DNA of 35,091 bases from a bacterium (GCA_004562915.1 SFQZ01000021.1:1-35091); one strand, 5' to 3'; positions 8,250-17,060 are shown, counted from the first letter of the stretch. Notes: a model not told the origin generated them from the letters alone. Program-made: numbers and translations.

Positions 8250-9332
8250 TTATGACTCAGTATCTTTATGATTCGATTCGGATGAAGGTGTCTTTGTCTG
8301 ATTTTCAGAAGTACTGGTCCCGTTGTTTTGCGGTGTGTGATCCATAAAGTGTGACTGCTGACCGATTAATCCTGCTTCCTTTTTTGCTGCACGTTTTTTT
8401 ATTAAACGCCGAATCAGAAGAATAACGAGGACAAGGATCACTGCCCATACCAGCAGAACCGGCAGGTTGGCAATGAGAAATACAAACAAATCTACAAAGA
8501 AATCACGAACTGCATAAAGGCTGGAAAAAAATCCGCTGCTGATTCGACTACCGATCGTGTTGGAAACTGCTGTTTCATGTTTGACTTCTGAGATATAAAT
8601 ATCTACAGTGCTGTAGGAAATCAGGTTATCGTAAGTCCGAAGCTGAGATTCATAGCTGTTGATTTCATAGCGAAGCTGGGAGAGCTTGGATTCCAGAGCA
8701 AGAATCTGATCCAGATCATCGGCCTGTTCCAAAAGTTCGGTCACACGGTCATATTCTACCTGAAGGGATTCTTTATAAGCAGTTTTGTCTACATAATCAA
8801 GAGTCACATCCTGCACGTTTTCTGATTTATTCGTGAGGGTCCCCAGATTTCCGGCAGCAGCTACGAACTCGTCCAGATTTTCAGCCGGGATTCTTGCAGT
8901 AATGGAATAGTAGCGGAGACGATAGGTCCCCTGGGGAGCATCGAAACTGGAATATTCTATGTAACCGCCGAAGGAGGTTATGGATTCTTCCATGCTGGAT
9001 TTCATAGTATCAAAATCCTCTGTCTCCAGCGAGAGAGATACATTTTTGATAAGTTTTCGGTTGCTCAGATCATTGGCACCGGCAGAAGCTGCTGAGGAAG
9101 GGTCTCCACCGCTGCCTTCTTTCACATCGTCATATTTTGCATCGTCATATTCCATATCCGTAAAGGCTTCTTCCGTGGCGGCCTCTTCCGACCATCCACT
9201 GTCATAGGAAGCTGATTCGGTGTATGACTGGCTGGCGGCGGTATCGTAGGAACTTTTGGATGAGCCGCATCCTGTCAGAAGAAATACAAGGGAAATAGCA
9301 GCAGTTAATGGGATTCTAAATTTCATTTTCAT
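8250..9332 (-). CDS. DUF4349 family lipoprotein with C-terminal membrane segment
   Basis: This 360-aa secreted, membrane-attached protein has unknown function. The N-terminus is a lipoprotein signal, with a hydrophobic stretch ending in the lipobox LLTGC; Cys22 would be lipidated. A low-complexity Ser/Asp/Glu/Tyr-rich linker follows to about residue 90. The DUF4349 domain runs to about 295, including a coiled-coil-like stretch rich in Leu, Glu and Gln (VTELLEQADDLDQILALESK). A membrane helix (about 295-325) with a basic RRLIKKR stop-transfer ends the domain. The tail is hydrophilic and rich in Ser, Thr and Asn. ATG 9332 is chosen because AAGGAGG (9341-9347 on the complement) lies 8 bp before it and the lipoprotein signal starts there. 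A longer reading frame runs upstream into the tRNA gene and is not credible. Confidence 0.88.
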   Translation of the reverse strand: MKMKFRIPLTAAISLVFLLTGCGSSKSSYDTAASQSYTESASYDSGWSEEAATEEAFTDMEYDDAKYDDVKEGSGGDPSSAASAGANDLSNRKLIKNVSLSLETEDFDTMKSSMEESITSFGGYIEYSSFDAPQGTYRLRYYSITARIPAENLDEFVAAAGNLGTLTNKSENVQDVTLDYVDKTAYKESLQVEYDRVTELLEQADDLDQILALESKLSQLRYEINSYESQLRTYDNLISYSTVDIYISEVKHETAVSNTIGSRISSGFFSSLYAVRDFFVDLFVFLIANLPVLLVWAVILVLVILLIRRLIKKRAAKKEAGLIGQQSHFMDHTPQNNGTSTSENQTKTPSSESNHKDTES

Positions 9333-9402
9333 ACATGATACCTCCTTAAAATAGTTGCATTTGACAGAAAAATAAAAAAATTGAAAAAATTTTAAAAAAC
9401 AC

Positions 9403-9431
9403 TTGCATTTTCCAAAAGAGTGTAGTATTAT
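9403..9431 (+). promoter_or_regulatory. tRNA-Glu promoter
   Basis: TTGCAT (9403-9408) and TATTAT (9426-9431) are 17 bp apart, placing the start about 3 bp before the tRNA. An overlapping TATAAT at 9429-9434 would need a 20-bp spacer. Confidence 0.65.
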
Positions 9432-9441
9432 AATCGAGCAA

Positions 9442-9513
9442 GGTTCGTTGGTCAAGCGGTTAAGACGCCGCCCTCTCACGGCGGAAACAGGGGTTCGATT
9501 CCCCTACGAACTG
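9442..9513 (+). tRNA. tRNA-Glu (anticodon CTC)
   Basis: The cloverleaf is complete. Acceptor GGTTCGT pairs with ACGAACT (first pair G-T), anticodon stem CCGCC/GGCGG encloses loop CTCTCAC with anticodon CTC, and the T arm is AGGGG-TTCGATT-CCCCT. The discriminator is G9513. The 3' CCA is not encoded and must be added. It decodes GAG. The gene has its own promoter and terminator and stands alone. Confidence 0.95.
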
Positions 9514-9520
9514 CTTATTG

Positions 9521-9553
9521 GAAATCTTTGAGTAATCAAAGATTTCTTTTTTT
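9521..9553 (+). terminator. Terminator of tRNA-Glu
   Basis: GAAATCTTTGA (9521-9531) pairs perfectly with TCAAAGATTTC (9536-9546) around GTAA and is followed by seven T. This is a textbook intrinsic terminator. Confidence 0.95.
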
Positions 9554-9643
9554 ATGTTCTTCTATAATAACAGTGTATAAAAAGAATCGATTTGTTGCAA
9601 GAAAAAGTAAAAAATATTTTTGTCTTTATGTTTTTATTATTTA

Positions 9644-9652
9644 TGCTATAAT
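9644..9652 (+). promoter_or_regulatory. Extended -10 promoter before the zinc-ribbon remnant
   Basis: TGCTATAAT (9644-9652) is a perfect extended -10 element in a very AT-rich stretch. The nearest -35-like sequence (TTGTCT, 9620-9625) is 21 bp away, so the extended element would carry the activity. The rest of the 9554-9701 gap shows nothing else I can support. Confidence 0.5.
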
Positions 9653-9701
9653 TCATTAGACAAGTCTAATATTGGAATTTGAGGGCTAAAGGAGATTGCC
9701 C

Positions 9702-9838
9702 ATGACACATAATGTGAATAAAATCTGTCCCAATTGCGGATATCCTGTGCCTGAAGATGCAAAATTTGCATGAATTGTGGGCGTTCAACGGAACAAAATA
9801 AGAAGGATCACAGAAAAGTGATGGGACAGCCACAATAG
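9702..9838 (+). pseudogene. Frameshifted small zinc-ribbon protein
   Basis: ATG 9702, with AAAGGAGA at 9688-9695, starts a peptide containing CPNCGYPVPEDAKF and then stops at TGA 9771-9773. One missing base after AAATTT explains this. In the next frame TGC (9767-9769) continues directly as CMNCGRSTEQNKK and ends at TAG 9836-9838. The two halves together make a CxxC-x(n)-CxxC zinc ribbon with the usual 'PEDAKFCMNCG' wording. A single T lost from a TTTT run is the simplest cause. The restored product would be about 45 aa and may itself be a remnant of a longer zinc-ribbon membrane protein. A sequencing error at the homopolymer is the alternative. Confidence 0.7.
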
Positions 9839-9942
9839 AATCTTATGATCCGGCAGGAAAGGTAACAAGTAAAACAATATCGAATTATTGCCTTATTCGG
9901 TAGAGGCATACTTGAATATTGATAAAATAGGTGAGGTTAACA

Positions 9943-10770
9943 ATGGAAAAAAGACTGATAGCAATTGATTTAGACGGAACACTTCTCAGAAAAGACTGCA
10001 CCATATCGGAAAAAGACAGGAATGCATTGTTGAAAGCGATGGAGCGGGGGCATCTTGTGGTGCCGACCACAGGGCGGGGATATCGTAACAGCCGGTTTGT
10101 ATTGAAAGAGTTTCCGGTGATGCCTTATTATATTAATGCCAACGGTACAACCATAACTCAGGGTGATCCTGAAAAAATTCTTTTTTCATGTACAATGCCC
10201 TATGAGATCGGATGCAAAATCTATCAGCTGGCAAAAGAATATCCCACATTTATTGAAATCTATCATGGCCTGGATGCTTATGACAGTTTCAGAGGCTGTG
10301 AATATATGAAAGAGAGCCGTTGTATGGAGGCATACAGAAAACAGCTTTTAAAGACAAATATCCACATGGAAAGTCTGGACGATTTTGTATTGAAAGAAAA
10401 AAATCTGATCAGTAAATTTCATATTATGTGTGTGGAAAAGAAAGATCAGCAGGAATTGATCGGCAGGATTGCCCAACTGCCGGGAGTGTATCCGATTTCC
10501 ACAGAAGAAAAAAACATTGAAATCGCGGACGCACACTGGAGTAAAAGAAACGGACTGGAATGGCTCTGTGAAAAACTGGGATTTGCCAGAGATCAGGTGA
10601 TCGCCATTGGGGACAGTGACAATGATTATGAAGGAATACGCTGGGCAGGAATCGGTGTGGCTATGGAAAATGCCTCCGAACGGGTGAAAGAAGCGGCTGA
10701 CTATATTACGGAAAGTAATCAGAATTATGGTGTTGCCCGGGCTCTGGAGCATTATGGGTTGACATCCTGA
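9943..10770 (+). CDS. Cof-type HAD-superfamily hydrolase (HAD-IIB)
   Basis: This 275-aa protein is predicted to be a Mg2+-dependent phosphatase of sugar phosphates, nucleotides or flavin/thiamine-pathway intermediates; the substrate cannot be read from sequence. HAD motif I is IAIDLDGTLL (Asp nucleophile and DxD acid near residues 8-10). Motif II is VVPTTGR and motif III is the Lys in SKRNGLEWL. Motif IV is IGDSDNDYEG, followed by the GVAMENA stretch typical of Cof proteins. ATG 9943 is chosen because AGGTGAGG ends six bases upstream; a GTG at 9931 lies inside that ribosome binding site. It ends 20 bp before parE and is probably co-transcribed with it. Confidence 0.93.
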   Translation: MEKRLIAIDLDGTLLRKDCTISEKDRNALLKAMERGHLVVPTTGRGYRNSRFVLKEFPVMPYYINANGTTITQGDPEKILFSCTMPYEIGCKIYQLAKEYPTFIEIYHGLDAYDSFRGCEYMKESRCMEAYRKQLLKTNIHMESLDDFVLKEKNLISKFHIMCVEKKDQQELIGRIAQLPGVYPISTEEKNIEIADAHWSKRNGLEWLCEKLGFARDQVIAIGDSDNDYEGIRWAGIGVAMENASERVKEAADYITESNQNYGVARALEHYGLTS

Positions 10771-10790
10771 AAGAAAAGTGAGGAAAAAAT

Positions 10791-12716
10791 ATGGCGAAAA
10801 GCAATACGTATGATGCCAGCAGCATAGCGGTGCTGGAAGGACTGGAAGCGGTGCGGAAACGTCCCGGAATGTATATCGGAAGTGTATCCCGGAAGGGACT
10901 CAATCATCTGATCTATGAGATCGTGGATAATTCCGTAGATGAACATCTGGCTGGATTTTGTGATTCTATCCGGGTGATTCTGGAAGCAGACGGTTCCTGT
11001 ACGGTTTCGGATAACGGACGGGGAATCCCGGTAGGGATGCATGAAAAAGGAATGTCGGCAGAGAGACTGGTATTTACTACCCTTCACGCAGGCGGCAAGT
11101 TTGACGATTCAGTGTACAAGACCAGCGGTGGACTTCATGGTGTGGGTTCTTCCGTAGTAAATGCACTGTCTACTTATCTGGATGTGAAGATCAGCCGGGA
11201 AGGTTATGTGCATCATGATCACTATGAGAGAGGAATTCCCACAATCGAGTTGGAAAACGGCCTTCTGCCGAAGCTGGGAAGAACAAAGGAGACGGGAACT
11301 TGCATCAATTTTCTGCCGGATCCGGAAATCTTTGAAAAAACGGTGTTTAATGAAGAAGAAGTAAAAAGCCGTCTTCATGAGACAGCTTATCTGAATCCGA
11401 AGCTTACCATTCATTTTGAAGATCGGAGACAGCCGGAAACAGAGGCTGTTGAATATCATGAACCGGAGGGAATCATCGGATTTGTCCGGGATTTGAATAA
11501 GAAAAAAGAAGTACTTCACGATCCGATTTATTTTTCCGGGGAGAGTGAAGGGATTACTGTAGAGGGTGTATTTCAGTATGTGAATGAATTCCATGAAAAT
11601 GTACTGGGATTCTGCAATAATATTTACAATGCGGAGGGCGGTACCCATCTTACGGGATTTAAAACAATGTTCACTACGATCATGAACAATTACGCCAGAG
11701 AATTGGGGATTTTGAAAGAAAAAGATGCCAACTTTACCGGTGCGGATATCCGAAACGGCATGACAGCCGTGATTTCTATTAAGCATCCGGCTCCCCGTTT
11801 TGAAGGGCAGACCAAGACAAAGCTGGACAACCAGGATGCGGCAAAAGCAACATCCAAGGTTACCGGGGATGAAGTGGTTCTTTATTTTGACCGGAATCTG
11901 GAAGTGTTAAAGACGGTACTTTCCTGTGCAGAACGTTCTGCCAAGATACGGAAAACAGAAGAAAAAGCGAAGACGAATCTTCTGACAAAACAGAAATATT
12001 CTTTTGATTCGAACGGAAAACTGGCCAATTGCGTAAAGAAAGATCCCAGTCTTTGTGAAATCTTTATCGTTGAGGGAGATTCTGCGGGCGGTTCCGCAAA
12101 AACTGCCCGGGACAGAAATTATCAGGCCATTTTGCCGATTCGGGGAAAAATCCTGAATGTGGAAAAAGCTACGATCGATAAGGTTCTGGCAAATGCTGAG
12201 ATCAAAACCATGATCAATGCTTTTGGATGTGGTTTTTCAGAAGGGTACGGCAATGATTTTGATATCACAAAACTGCGATATGACAAAATCATTATCATGG
12301 CAGATGCGGATGTGGACGGTGCCCATATTTCCACACTTCTTCTGACGTTATTTTATCGTTTTATGCCGGAACTGATCTATGAAGGACACGTGTATCTTGC
12401 CATGCCGCCGCTTTACAAAGTGATTCCGGCAAAGGGAAAAGAAGAATATCTTTATGATGATAAGGCATTGGAAAAATATAGAAAAGCTCATAAAGGTTCC
12501 GGTTTTACTCTGCAGAGATACAAAGGTCTGGGTGAGATGGATGCCCAGCAGCTGTGGGAGACAACTTTGGATCCGAAGACAAGAATCTTAAAACGGGTGG
12601 AGATCGAGGATGCCCGGATGGCTTCCGATGTGACGGAAGTTTTGATGGGAACGGAAGTACCGCCCCGGAAAGCATTTATTTATCAGCATGCACAGGATGC
12701 ACAGCTGGATATTTAG
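10791..12716 (+). CDS. parE: Type IIA topoisomerase ATPase subunit (ParE/GyrB family)
   Basis: This 641-aa subunit hydrolyses ATP to drive strand passage with the A subunit encoded next. The GHKL ATPase domain shows RPGMYIGS, EIVDNSVDEHLAG, DNGRGIPVGMHEKG and GGLHGVGSSVVNALS. The transducer domain follows. The TOPRIM domain begins at E428 (EGDSAGGSAK), with IRGKILNVEKA and the metal-binding DADVDGAHI. The C-terminal GyrB-type box FTLQRYKGLGEMDAQQLWETT is intact. The AGTGAGG ribosome binding site lies before ATG 10791. I call it parE rather than gyrB because it is paired with a ParC-like A subunit lacking a GyrA box, in a locus away from dnaA. The two families overlap, so the distinction is inference. 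Confidence 0.88.
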   Translation: MAKSNTYDASSIAVLEGLEAVRKRPGMYIGSVSRKGLNHLIYEIVDNSVDEHLAGFCDSIRVILEADGSCTVSDNGRGIPVGMHEKGMSAERLVFTTLHAGGKFDDSVYKTSGGLHGVGSSVVNALSTYLDVKISREGYVHHDHYERGIPTIELENGLLPKLGRTKETGTCINFLPDPEIFEKTVFNEEEVKSRLHETAYLNPKLTIHFEDRRQPETEAVEYHEPEGIIGFVRDLNKKKEVLHDPIYFSGESEGITVEGVFQYVNEFHENVLGFCNNIYNAEGGTHLTGFKTMFTTIMNNYARELGILKEKDANFTGADIRNGMTAVISIKHPAPRFEGQTKTKLDNQDAAKATSKVTGDEVVLYFDRNLEVLKTVLSCAERSAKIRKTEEKAKTNLLTKQKYSFDSNGKLANCVKKDPSLCEIFIVEGDSAGGSAKTARDRNYQAILPIRGKILNVEKATIDKVLANAEIKTMINAFGCGFSEGYGNDFDITKLRYDKIIIMADADVDGAHISTLLLTLFYRFMPELIYEGHVYLAMPPLYKVIPAKGKEEYLYDDKALEKYRKAHKGSGFTLQRYKGLGEMDAQQLWETTLDPKTRILKRVEIEDARMASDVTEVLMGTEVPPRKAFIYQHAQDAQLDI

Positions 12717-12728
12717 CGGAGGAATAAA

Positions 12729-14966
12729 ATGGACGAACAGATTATCAGAACTGAATATTCGGAGGTCATGCAGAAATCATATATTGATTATGCTATGAGT
12801 GTTATCATTTCCCGTGCGCTGCCGGATGTGCGGGATGGTCTGAAACCGGTACAGAGAAGAACCCTGTACGATATGTATGAACTGGGAATCCGTTATGACC
12901 GGCCATACAGGAAATGTGCCCGTATCGTGGGTGATACGATGGGTAAATATCATCCTCATGGGGACAGTTCGATTTACGAAGCTCTGGTAGTGATGGCACA
13001 GGATTTTAAAAAGGGGCAGACACTGGTAGACGGACATGGAAATTTCGGCTCTATTGAGGGAGACGGGGCTGCTGCCATGCGATATACGGAAGCCCGTCTG
13101 CAGAAGATTACCCAGGAAGTATTCTTAAGTGATATGGACAAGGGCGTAGTGGATTTTATGTCCAATTTTGATGAGACAGAAAAAGAGCCGGTGGTGCTGC
13201 CGGTGCGTGTGCCAAATCTGCTTTTAAACGGAGCCGATGGTATTGCGGTAGGTATGGCCACCAGTATTCCGCCGCATAATCTTTGCGAGATTGTAGATGC
13301 GGTAAAAGCCTATATGAAAAATAACGATATTACGGTAAAAGGTCTGATGCGTTACATTAAAGGACCGGATTTTCCTACCGGAGGTATCGTAACCAATAAA
13401 GATGAACTTTTGAAAATCTATGAAACCGGAACCGGAAAAATTAAAGTACGGGGAAAGGTGGACGTAGAGAATGTGAAAGGTGGAAAAGTGAATCTGGTTA
13501 TCACGGAGATTCCGTATCCTATGGTGGGAGCGAATATTGGTAAGTTTTTAAATGATGTAGCTGCACTGGTGGAAAGTAAAAAAGCTCCGGAGATCGTGGA
13601 TATTTCCAATCAGTCTTCCAAAGAGGGAATCCGCATCGTTTTGGAACTGAAAAAAGGCGCGGATGTGGAAAATCTGAAAAACATGTTGTATAAAAAGACC
13701 CGTCTGGAGGATACTTTTGGTGTCAACATGCTGGCAGTGGCTGATGGGCGGCCGGAAACTCTGAGTCTGAAGCAGATCATAGAGCACCATGTGGATTTTC
13801 AGTTTGAGGTCTGCACCCGTAAGTATCAGACACTTTTGAATAAAGAGCTGGAAAAAAAGGAAGTTCAGGAAGGCCTTATTAAGGCGTGTGACGTGATCGA
13901 TCTAATCATTGAAATCCTCAGGGGCAGTAAGAATCAGAAGCAGGTAAAAGACTGCCTGACGATGGGAATCACGGAGGGCATCAAATTCAAAACAAAGACC
14001 AGCGAACGGGCGGCAAAGAAGCTGCAGTTTACCCAGCGGCAGGCGACTGCAATCCTGGAGATGCGTCTGTACAAGCTGATTGGACTGGAGATTGAGGCTT
14101 TACTTGCGGAACATGAAGAGACTATGAAAAATATCGCACGTTATGAAGATATTTTAAATAATTATGATTCCATGGCACAGGTGATCATGGATGATCTGGA
14201 CAAAACAAAGAAAGCTTATGGAAGAAAACGCCGTACTGTCATTGAAAATGTGGAAGAAGCAGTATTTGAAGAAAAGAAGATGGAAGAGACAGAAGTGTGC
14301 TTCCTGATGGATCGCTTCGGATATGCAAAGACCATGGACAAATCCATTTATGAAAGAAATAAAGAGACAGCGCACGGGGAATATAAATATGTATTTACCT
14401 GTATGAACACGGATAAGATCTGTGTTTTTACTGATAAAGGACAGATGCACACGGTAAAAGTGATGGATCTGCCACTGGCAAAACTGAGGGACAAGGGAAC
14501 ACCGATTGATAATGTAAGTAATTATTCCAGTGCCCAGGAGCAGATTCTCTTTGTGGCAAGTATGGAAACCGTGAAAAATTCCATGCTTTTATTTGTCACC
14601 AAAAACAGCATGGTGAAGCAGGTCCCCGGTTCAGAATTTGATGTGATCAAACGGACCATTGCCTCTACAAAACTTGCCAAAGATGATGAACTGGTGCTGG
14701 TAGGCTTAAGTGACGCTATGGATTATGTAGTACTGCAGAGTAGAGACGGATATTTTCTCCGTTTTATGAAGAGTGAAGTGTCCGAGATGAAAAAAGCGGC
14801 GGTGGGAGTCCGCGGTATGAAGCTGGGAGATCAGGATTATCTGGAGCATGCATATCTTGTGGAGAGCCGAATAGAGTGCAGTGTGGAATACAAAGGAAAA
14901 CAGATGGTGCTTAATAAAGTGAAGCTTGGAAAACGGGATACTAAGGGAACAAAAGTAAGGGTATAA
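12729..14966 (+). CDS. parC: Type IIA topoisomerase breakage-reunion subunit (ParC/GyrA family)
   Basis: This 745-aa subunit cuts and religates DNA. The catalytic tyrosine is Y119 in AAAMRYTEARL. The quinolone-interaction segment reads GKYHPHGDSSIYEALV, with Ser and Glu at the two usual resistance positions, i.e. the unmutated type. The coiled-coil arm with QATAILEMRLYKLIGLE and a C-terminal beta-pinwheel region from about 520 follow. The pinwheel lacks the QRRGGKG GyrA box needed for negative supercoiling, supporting topoisomerase IV. Some pinwheel wording (VGVRGMKLGDQDYL) is GyrA-like. GGAGGAATAAA precedes ATG 12729, 12 bp after the parE stop. No hairpin terminator is seen in the short gap that follows. 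Confidence 0.88.
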   Translation: MDEQIIRTEYSEVMQKSYIDYAMSVIISRALPDVRDGLKPVQRRTLYDMYELGIRYDRPYRKCARIVGDTMGKYHPHGDSSIYEALVVMAQDFKKGQTLVDGHGNFGSIEGDGAAAMRYTEARLQKITQEVFLSDMDKGVVDFMSNFDETEKEPVVLPVRVPNLLLNGADGIAVGMATSIPPHNLCEIVDAVKAYMKNNDITVKGLMRYIKGPDFPTGGIVTNKDELLKIYETGTGKIKVRGKVDVENVKGGKVNLVITEIPYPMVGANIGKFLNDVAALVESKKAPEIVDISNQSSKEGIRIVLELKKGADVENLKNMLYKKTRLEDTFGVNMLAVADGRPETLSLKQIIEHHVDFQFEVCTRKYQTLLNKELEKKEVQEGLIKACDVIDLIIEILRGSKNQKQVKDCLTMGITEGIKFKTKTSERAAKKLQFTQRQATAILEMRLYKLIGLEIEALLAEHEETMKNIARYEDILNNYDSMAQVIMDDLDKTKKAYGRKRRTVIENVEEAVFEEKKMEETEVCFLMDRFGYAKTMDKSIYERNKETAHGEYKYVFTCMNTDKICVFTDKGQMHTVKVMDLPLAKLRDKGTPIDNVSNYSSAQEQILFVASMETVKNSMLLFVTKNSMVKQVPGSEFDVIKRTIASTKLAKDDELVLVGLSDAMDYVVLQSRDGYFLRFMKSEVSEMKKAAVGVRGMKLGDQDYLEHAYLVESRIECSVEYKGKQMVLNKVKLGKRDTKGTKVRV

Positions 14967-14990
14967 ATGAAAAACAGTTGCATTTCCCCC

Positions 14991-15019
14991 TTGCATTTTA
15001 TGAAAAACAGTGCTATGAT
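14991..15019 (+). promoter_or_regulatory. Promoter of the rimP-nusA-infB operon
   Basis: TTGCAT (14991-14996) and TATGAT (15014-15019) are 17 bp apart, and TGC at 15011-15013 makes an extended -10. ACAGT (15007-15011) and ACTGT (15021-15025) form an inverted repeat around the -10 box, possibly an operator. Confidence 0.8.
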
Positions 15020-15046
15020 AACTGTGTTAATAGGTAATTGCTAGTT

Positions 15047-15071
15047 AAGAGTGGGCGAGACGTCCACTCTT
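15047..15071 (+). promoter_or_regulatory. Leader hairpin before rimP
   Basis: AAGAGTGGGCG (15047-15057) pairs over 11 bp, with one G-T pair, to CGTCCACTCTT (15061-15071) around AGA. The tail CTTTATG is too short of T for a strong terminator. It lies in the leader about 20 nt after the predicted start. It may act as a partial terminator (attenuator), a NusA-sensitive pause or an RNA-processing site. Confidence 0.55.
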
Positions 15072-15115
15072 CTTTATGTCATAAGGAGTTTTTTCGTTAC
15101 GAAGGTGGTGAGAGC

Positions 15116-15583
15116 ATGAGTATAAGAGATCAGTATGAACAAAAAGCAGAAGCGATAGCGGAACCCATCGTCAGCAGTTTTGGATTTGAACTGGTGGATG
15201 TGGAATATGTGAAAGAAGCGGGAACCTGGTATCTGCGGCTGTACATCGACAAAGAAGGTGGGATAACCATTGATGACTGTGAGGCAGTCAGCCGTCTGTT
15301 CAGTGACAAACTGGATGAAGAAGATTTTATTGATGACGCATATATTATGGAAGTGAGCTCACCGGGATTGGGAAGACCGCTGAAGAAAGAAAAAGATTTT
15401 AAACGCAGCATGGGTAAGGAAGTGGAGATCCGCACTTACCGTCCGATTGATAGACAAAAAGAATTCTTCGGTATTCTCAGCGCATATGATGAAACACATG
15501 TGACGATTACCCTGGATAATCAGGAAACCCGAGTATTTCAGAGAGACGAGATCGCATTGATTCGACTTGCTTTTGATTTTTAA
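15116..15583 (+). CDS. rimP: Ribosome maturation factor RimP
   Basis: RimP is a cytoplasmic factor needed for 30S subunit maturation. The product is 155 aa, the usual size. The N-terminal alpha/beta domain contains GFELVDVEYVKEAGTWYLRLYIDKEGGI and DDCEAVSRLFSDKLDEED. The junction EVSSPGLGRPLKKEKDF is the family signature, and the C-terminal SH3-like domain follows. ATG 15116 is preceded by AAGGTGGTG (15102-15109). An earlier in-frame ATG at 15038 lies within the leader before the hairpin and is unlikely. First gene of the operon; its stop codon overlaps the AAGGAGG of nusA. Confidence 0.95.
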   Translation: MSIRDQYEQKAEAIAEPIVSSFGFELVDVEYVKEAGTWYLRLYIDKEGGITIDDCEAVSRLFSDKLDEEDFIDDAYIMEVSSPGLGRPLKKEKDFKRSMGKEVEIRTYRPIDRQKEFFGILSAYDETHVTITLDNQETRVFQRDEIALIRLAFDF

Positions 15584-15600
15584 GGAGGATAAGGAAAATA

Positions 15601-16761
15601 ATGAACACAGAATTAATGGAAGCATTAAATATTCTGGAAAAGGAAAAAAGTATCAGTAAAGAGGTTCTGCTGGAGGCTATTGAACAGTCTCTGATCCAGG
15701 CCTGCAAGAATCATTTCGGAAAGGCAGACAACGTAAAGGTAAGTATCAACCCGGAAACCTGTGATTTCAGTGTATATGCGGAAAAAACAGTTGTTGAGAA
15801 TGTGGAGGATCCGGTTCTTGAGATCAGTCTGACCAATGCGAAAATGATGGATTCCAAATATGAAGTGGGAGATATGGTTCAGGTTCCGATCCAGTCCAAA
15901 CAGTTTGGAAGAATTGCTACCCAGAATGCTAAAAACGTAATTCTGCAGAAGATTCGTGAGGAAGAACGAAAAGTTCTTTATGATGAGTATTTCCAGAAAG
16001 AACGCGATGTGGTTACCGGAGTGGTACAGCGTTATCTTGGAAGAAATGTAAGCATCAATCTGGGCAAGGTAGATGCGATACTGAATGAAAATGAGCAGGT
16101 AAAAGGCGAAGTATTCCGCCCTACAGAGAGAATTAAAGTGTATGTACTGGAGGTAAAAGATACTCCAAAAGGACCGAAGATCCTGGTATCCAGAACCCAT
16201 CCGGAACTGGTAAAACGTCTGTTTGAATCTGAAGTGACAGAAGTGAAGGATGGAATCGTGGAGATTCGCAGTATTGCAAGAGAAGCAGGTTCCAGAACCA
16301 AGATCGCTGTCTGTTCTACAGACCCGGATGTGGATGCGGTAGGTGCCTGCGTTGGAATGAATGGAGCCAGAGTCAATTCTATCGTGGCAGAGCTTCGGGG
16401 CGAGAAAATCGATATTATCAGCTGGGATGAAAATCCGGCACTGTTGATTGAAAATGCCCTGAGCCCGGCAAAAGTAATTTCTGTTATGGCAGATCCGGAT
16501 GAAAAGACTGCATTGGTAATCGTACCGGATTATCAGCTTTCTCTGGCAATTGGTAAGGAAGGACAGAATGCCCGCCTTGCAGCCCGCCTGACAGGATTTA
16601 AGATTGATATTAAGAGTGAGACCCAGGCAAAAGAAGCAGGAGATTTCGAGTATTATCAGGATGAAGAAGGCTACGAAGACGAAGAAGATTATGAGACTGA
16701 GGATTACGGTGCAGAAGAATCTGATCAGGAAGTGGCAGAAAATACGGAATATTTATCATAA
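15601..16761 (+). CDS. nusA: Transcription termination/antitermination factor NusA
   Basis: NusA binds RNA polymerase and nascent RNA and controls pausing, termination and antitermination. The 386-aa protein has the N-terminal polymerase-binding domain (about 1-125), the S1 domain (about 135-200) and two KH domains. The first KH carries VGACVGMNGARV and the second AIGKEGQNARLAARLTG. The C-terminus is a short acidic Glu/Asp/Tyr tail (from about 350) instead of the AR repeats of enterobacterial NusA, as is usual in Firmicutes. The start follows AAGGAGG with a fairly long gap of 12 nt, and a second AAGGAAA lies closer. Confidence 0.97.
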   Translation: MNTELMEALNILEKEKSISKEVLLEAIEQSLIQACKNHFGKADNVKVSINPETCDFSVYAEKTVVENVEDPVLEISLTNAKMMDSKYEVGDMVQVPIQSKQFGRIATQNAKNVILQKIREEERKVLYDEYFQKERDVVTGVVQRYLGRNVSINLGKVDAILNENEQVKGEVFRPTERIKVYVLEVKDTPKGPKILVSRTHPELVKRLFESEVTEVKDGIVEIRSIAREAGSRTKIAVCSTDPDVDAVGACVGMNGARVNSIVAELRGEKIDIISWDENPALLIENALSPAKVISVMADPDEKTALVIVPDYQLSLAIGKEGQNARLAARLTGFKIDIKSETQAKEAGDFEYYQDEEGYEDEEDYETEDYGAEESDQEVAENTEYLS

Positions 16762-16784
16762 TATAACTGTGAGGCGGTAAAAGT

Positions 16785-17060
16785 ATGGCAAATGTAAAAA
16801 AAGTACCGCTGCGGAAATGCATCGGCTGTAATGAAATGAAAAACAAAAAGGAAATGATTCGTGTCCTGAAAACGACGGACGATGAAATTGTTCTTGATGC
16901 TACAGGAAAGAAGAATGGCAGAGGCGCTTACTTGTGTTTTTCGAAAGAATGTCTGAAAAATGCCATGAAGAACAGGGGCCTGGAACGCTCCCTGAAAATG
17001 CCGATTCCGCAGGAAGTATACGAAAGCCTGGAAAGGGAGCTGGATACGATTGAATCATAA
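16785..17060 (+). CDS. rnpM: YlxR family RNase P modulator RnpM
   Basis: This is a 91-aa RNA-binding protein of the YlxR/DUF448 family. The Gram-positive member has been described as RnpM, which binds RNase P RNA and modulates its activity. The signature is RKCIGCNEMKNKKEMIRV, then GKKNGRGAYLC with the paired cysteine. The conserved GRGAYLC turn is intact. The start codon follows GAGGCGG. Its last 11 bp overlap the next gene, so the two are probably translationally coupled. It keeps the conserved position between nusA and the L7Ae-like gene. Confidence 0.92.
   Translation: MANVKKVPLRKCIGCNEMKNKKEMIRVLKTTDDEIVLDATGKKNGRGAYLCFSKECLKNAMKNRGLERSLKMPIPQEVYESLERELDTIES

Noticed and set aside
12729..14966. 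Annotating the topoisomerase pair as gyrA/gyrB
   Set aside because: The A subunit lacks the GyrA box and the pair is not in a dnaA-recF-gyr context, so parC/parE fits better, although the families overlap.
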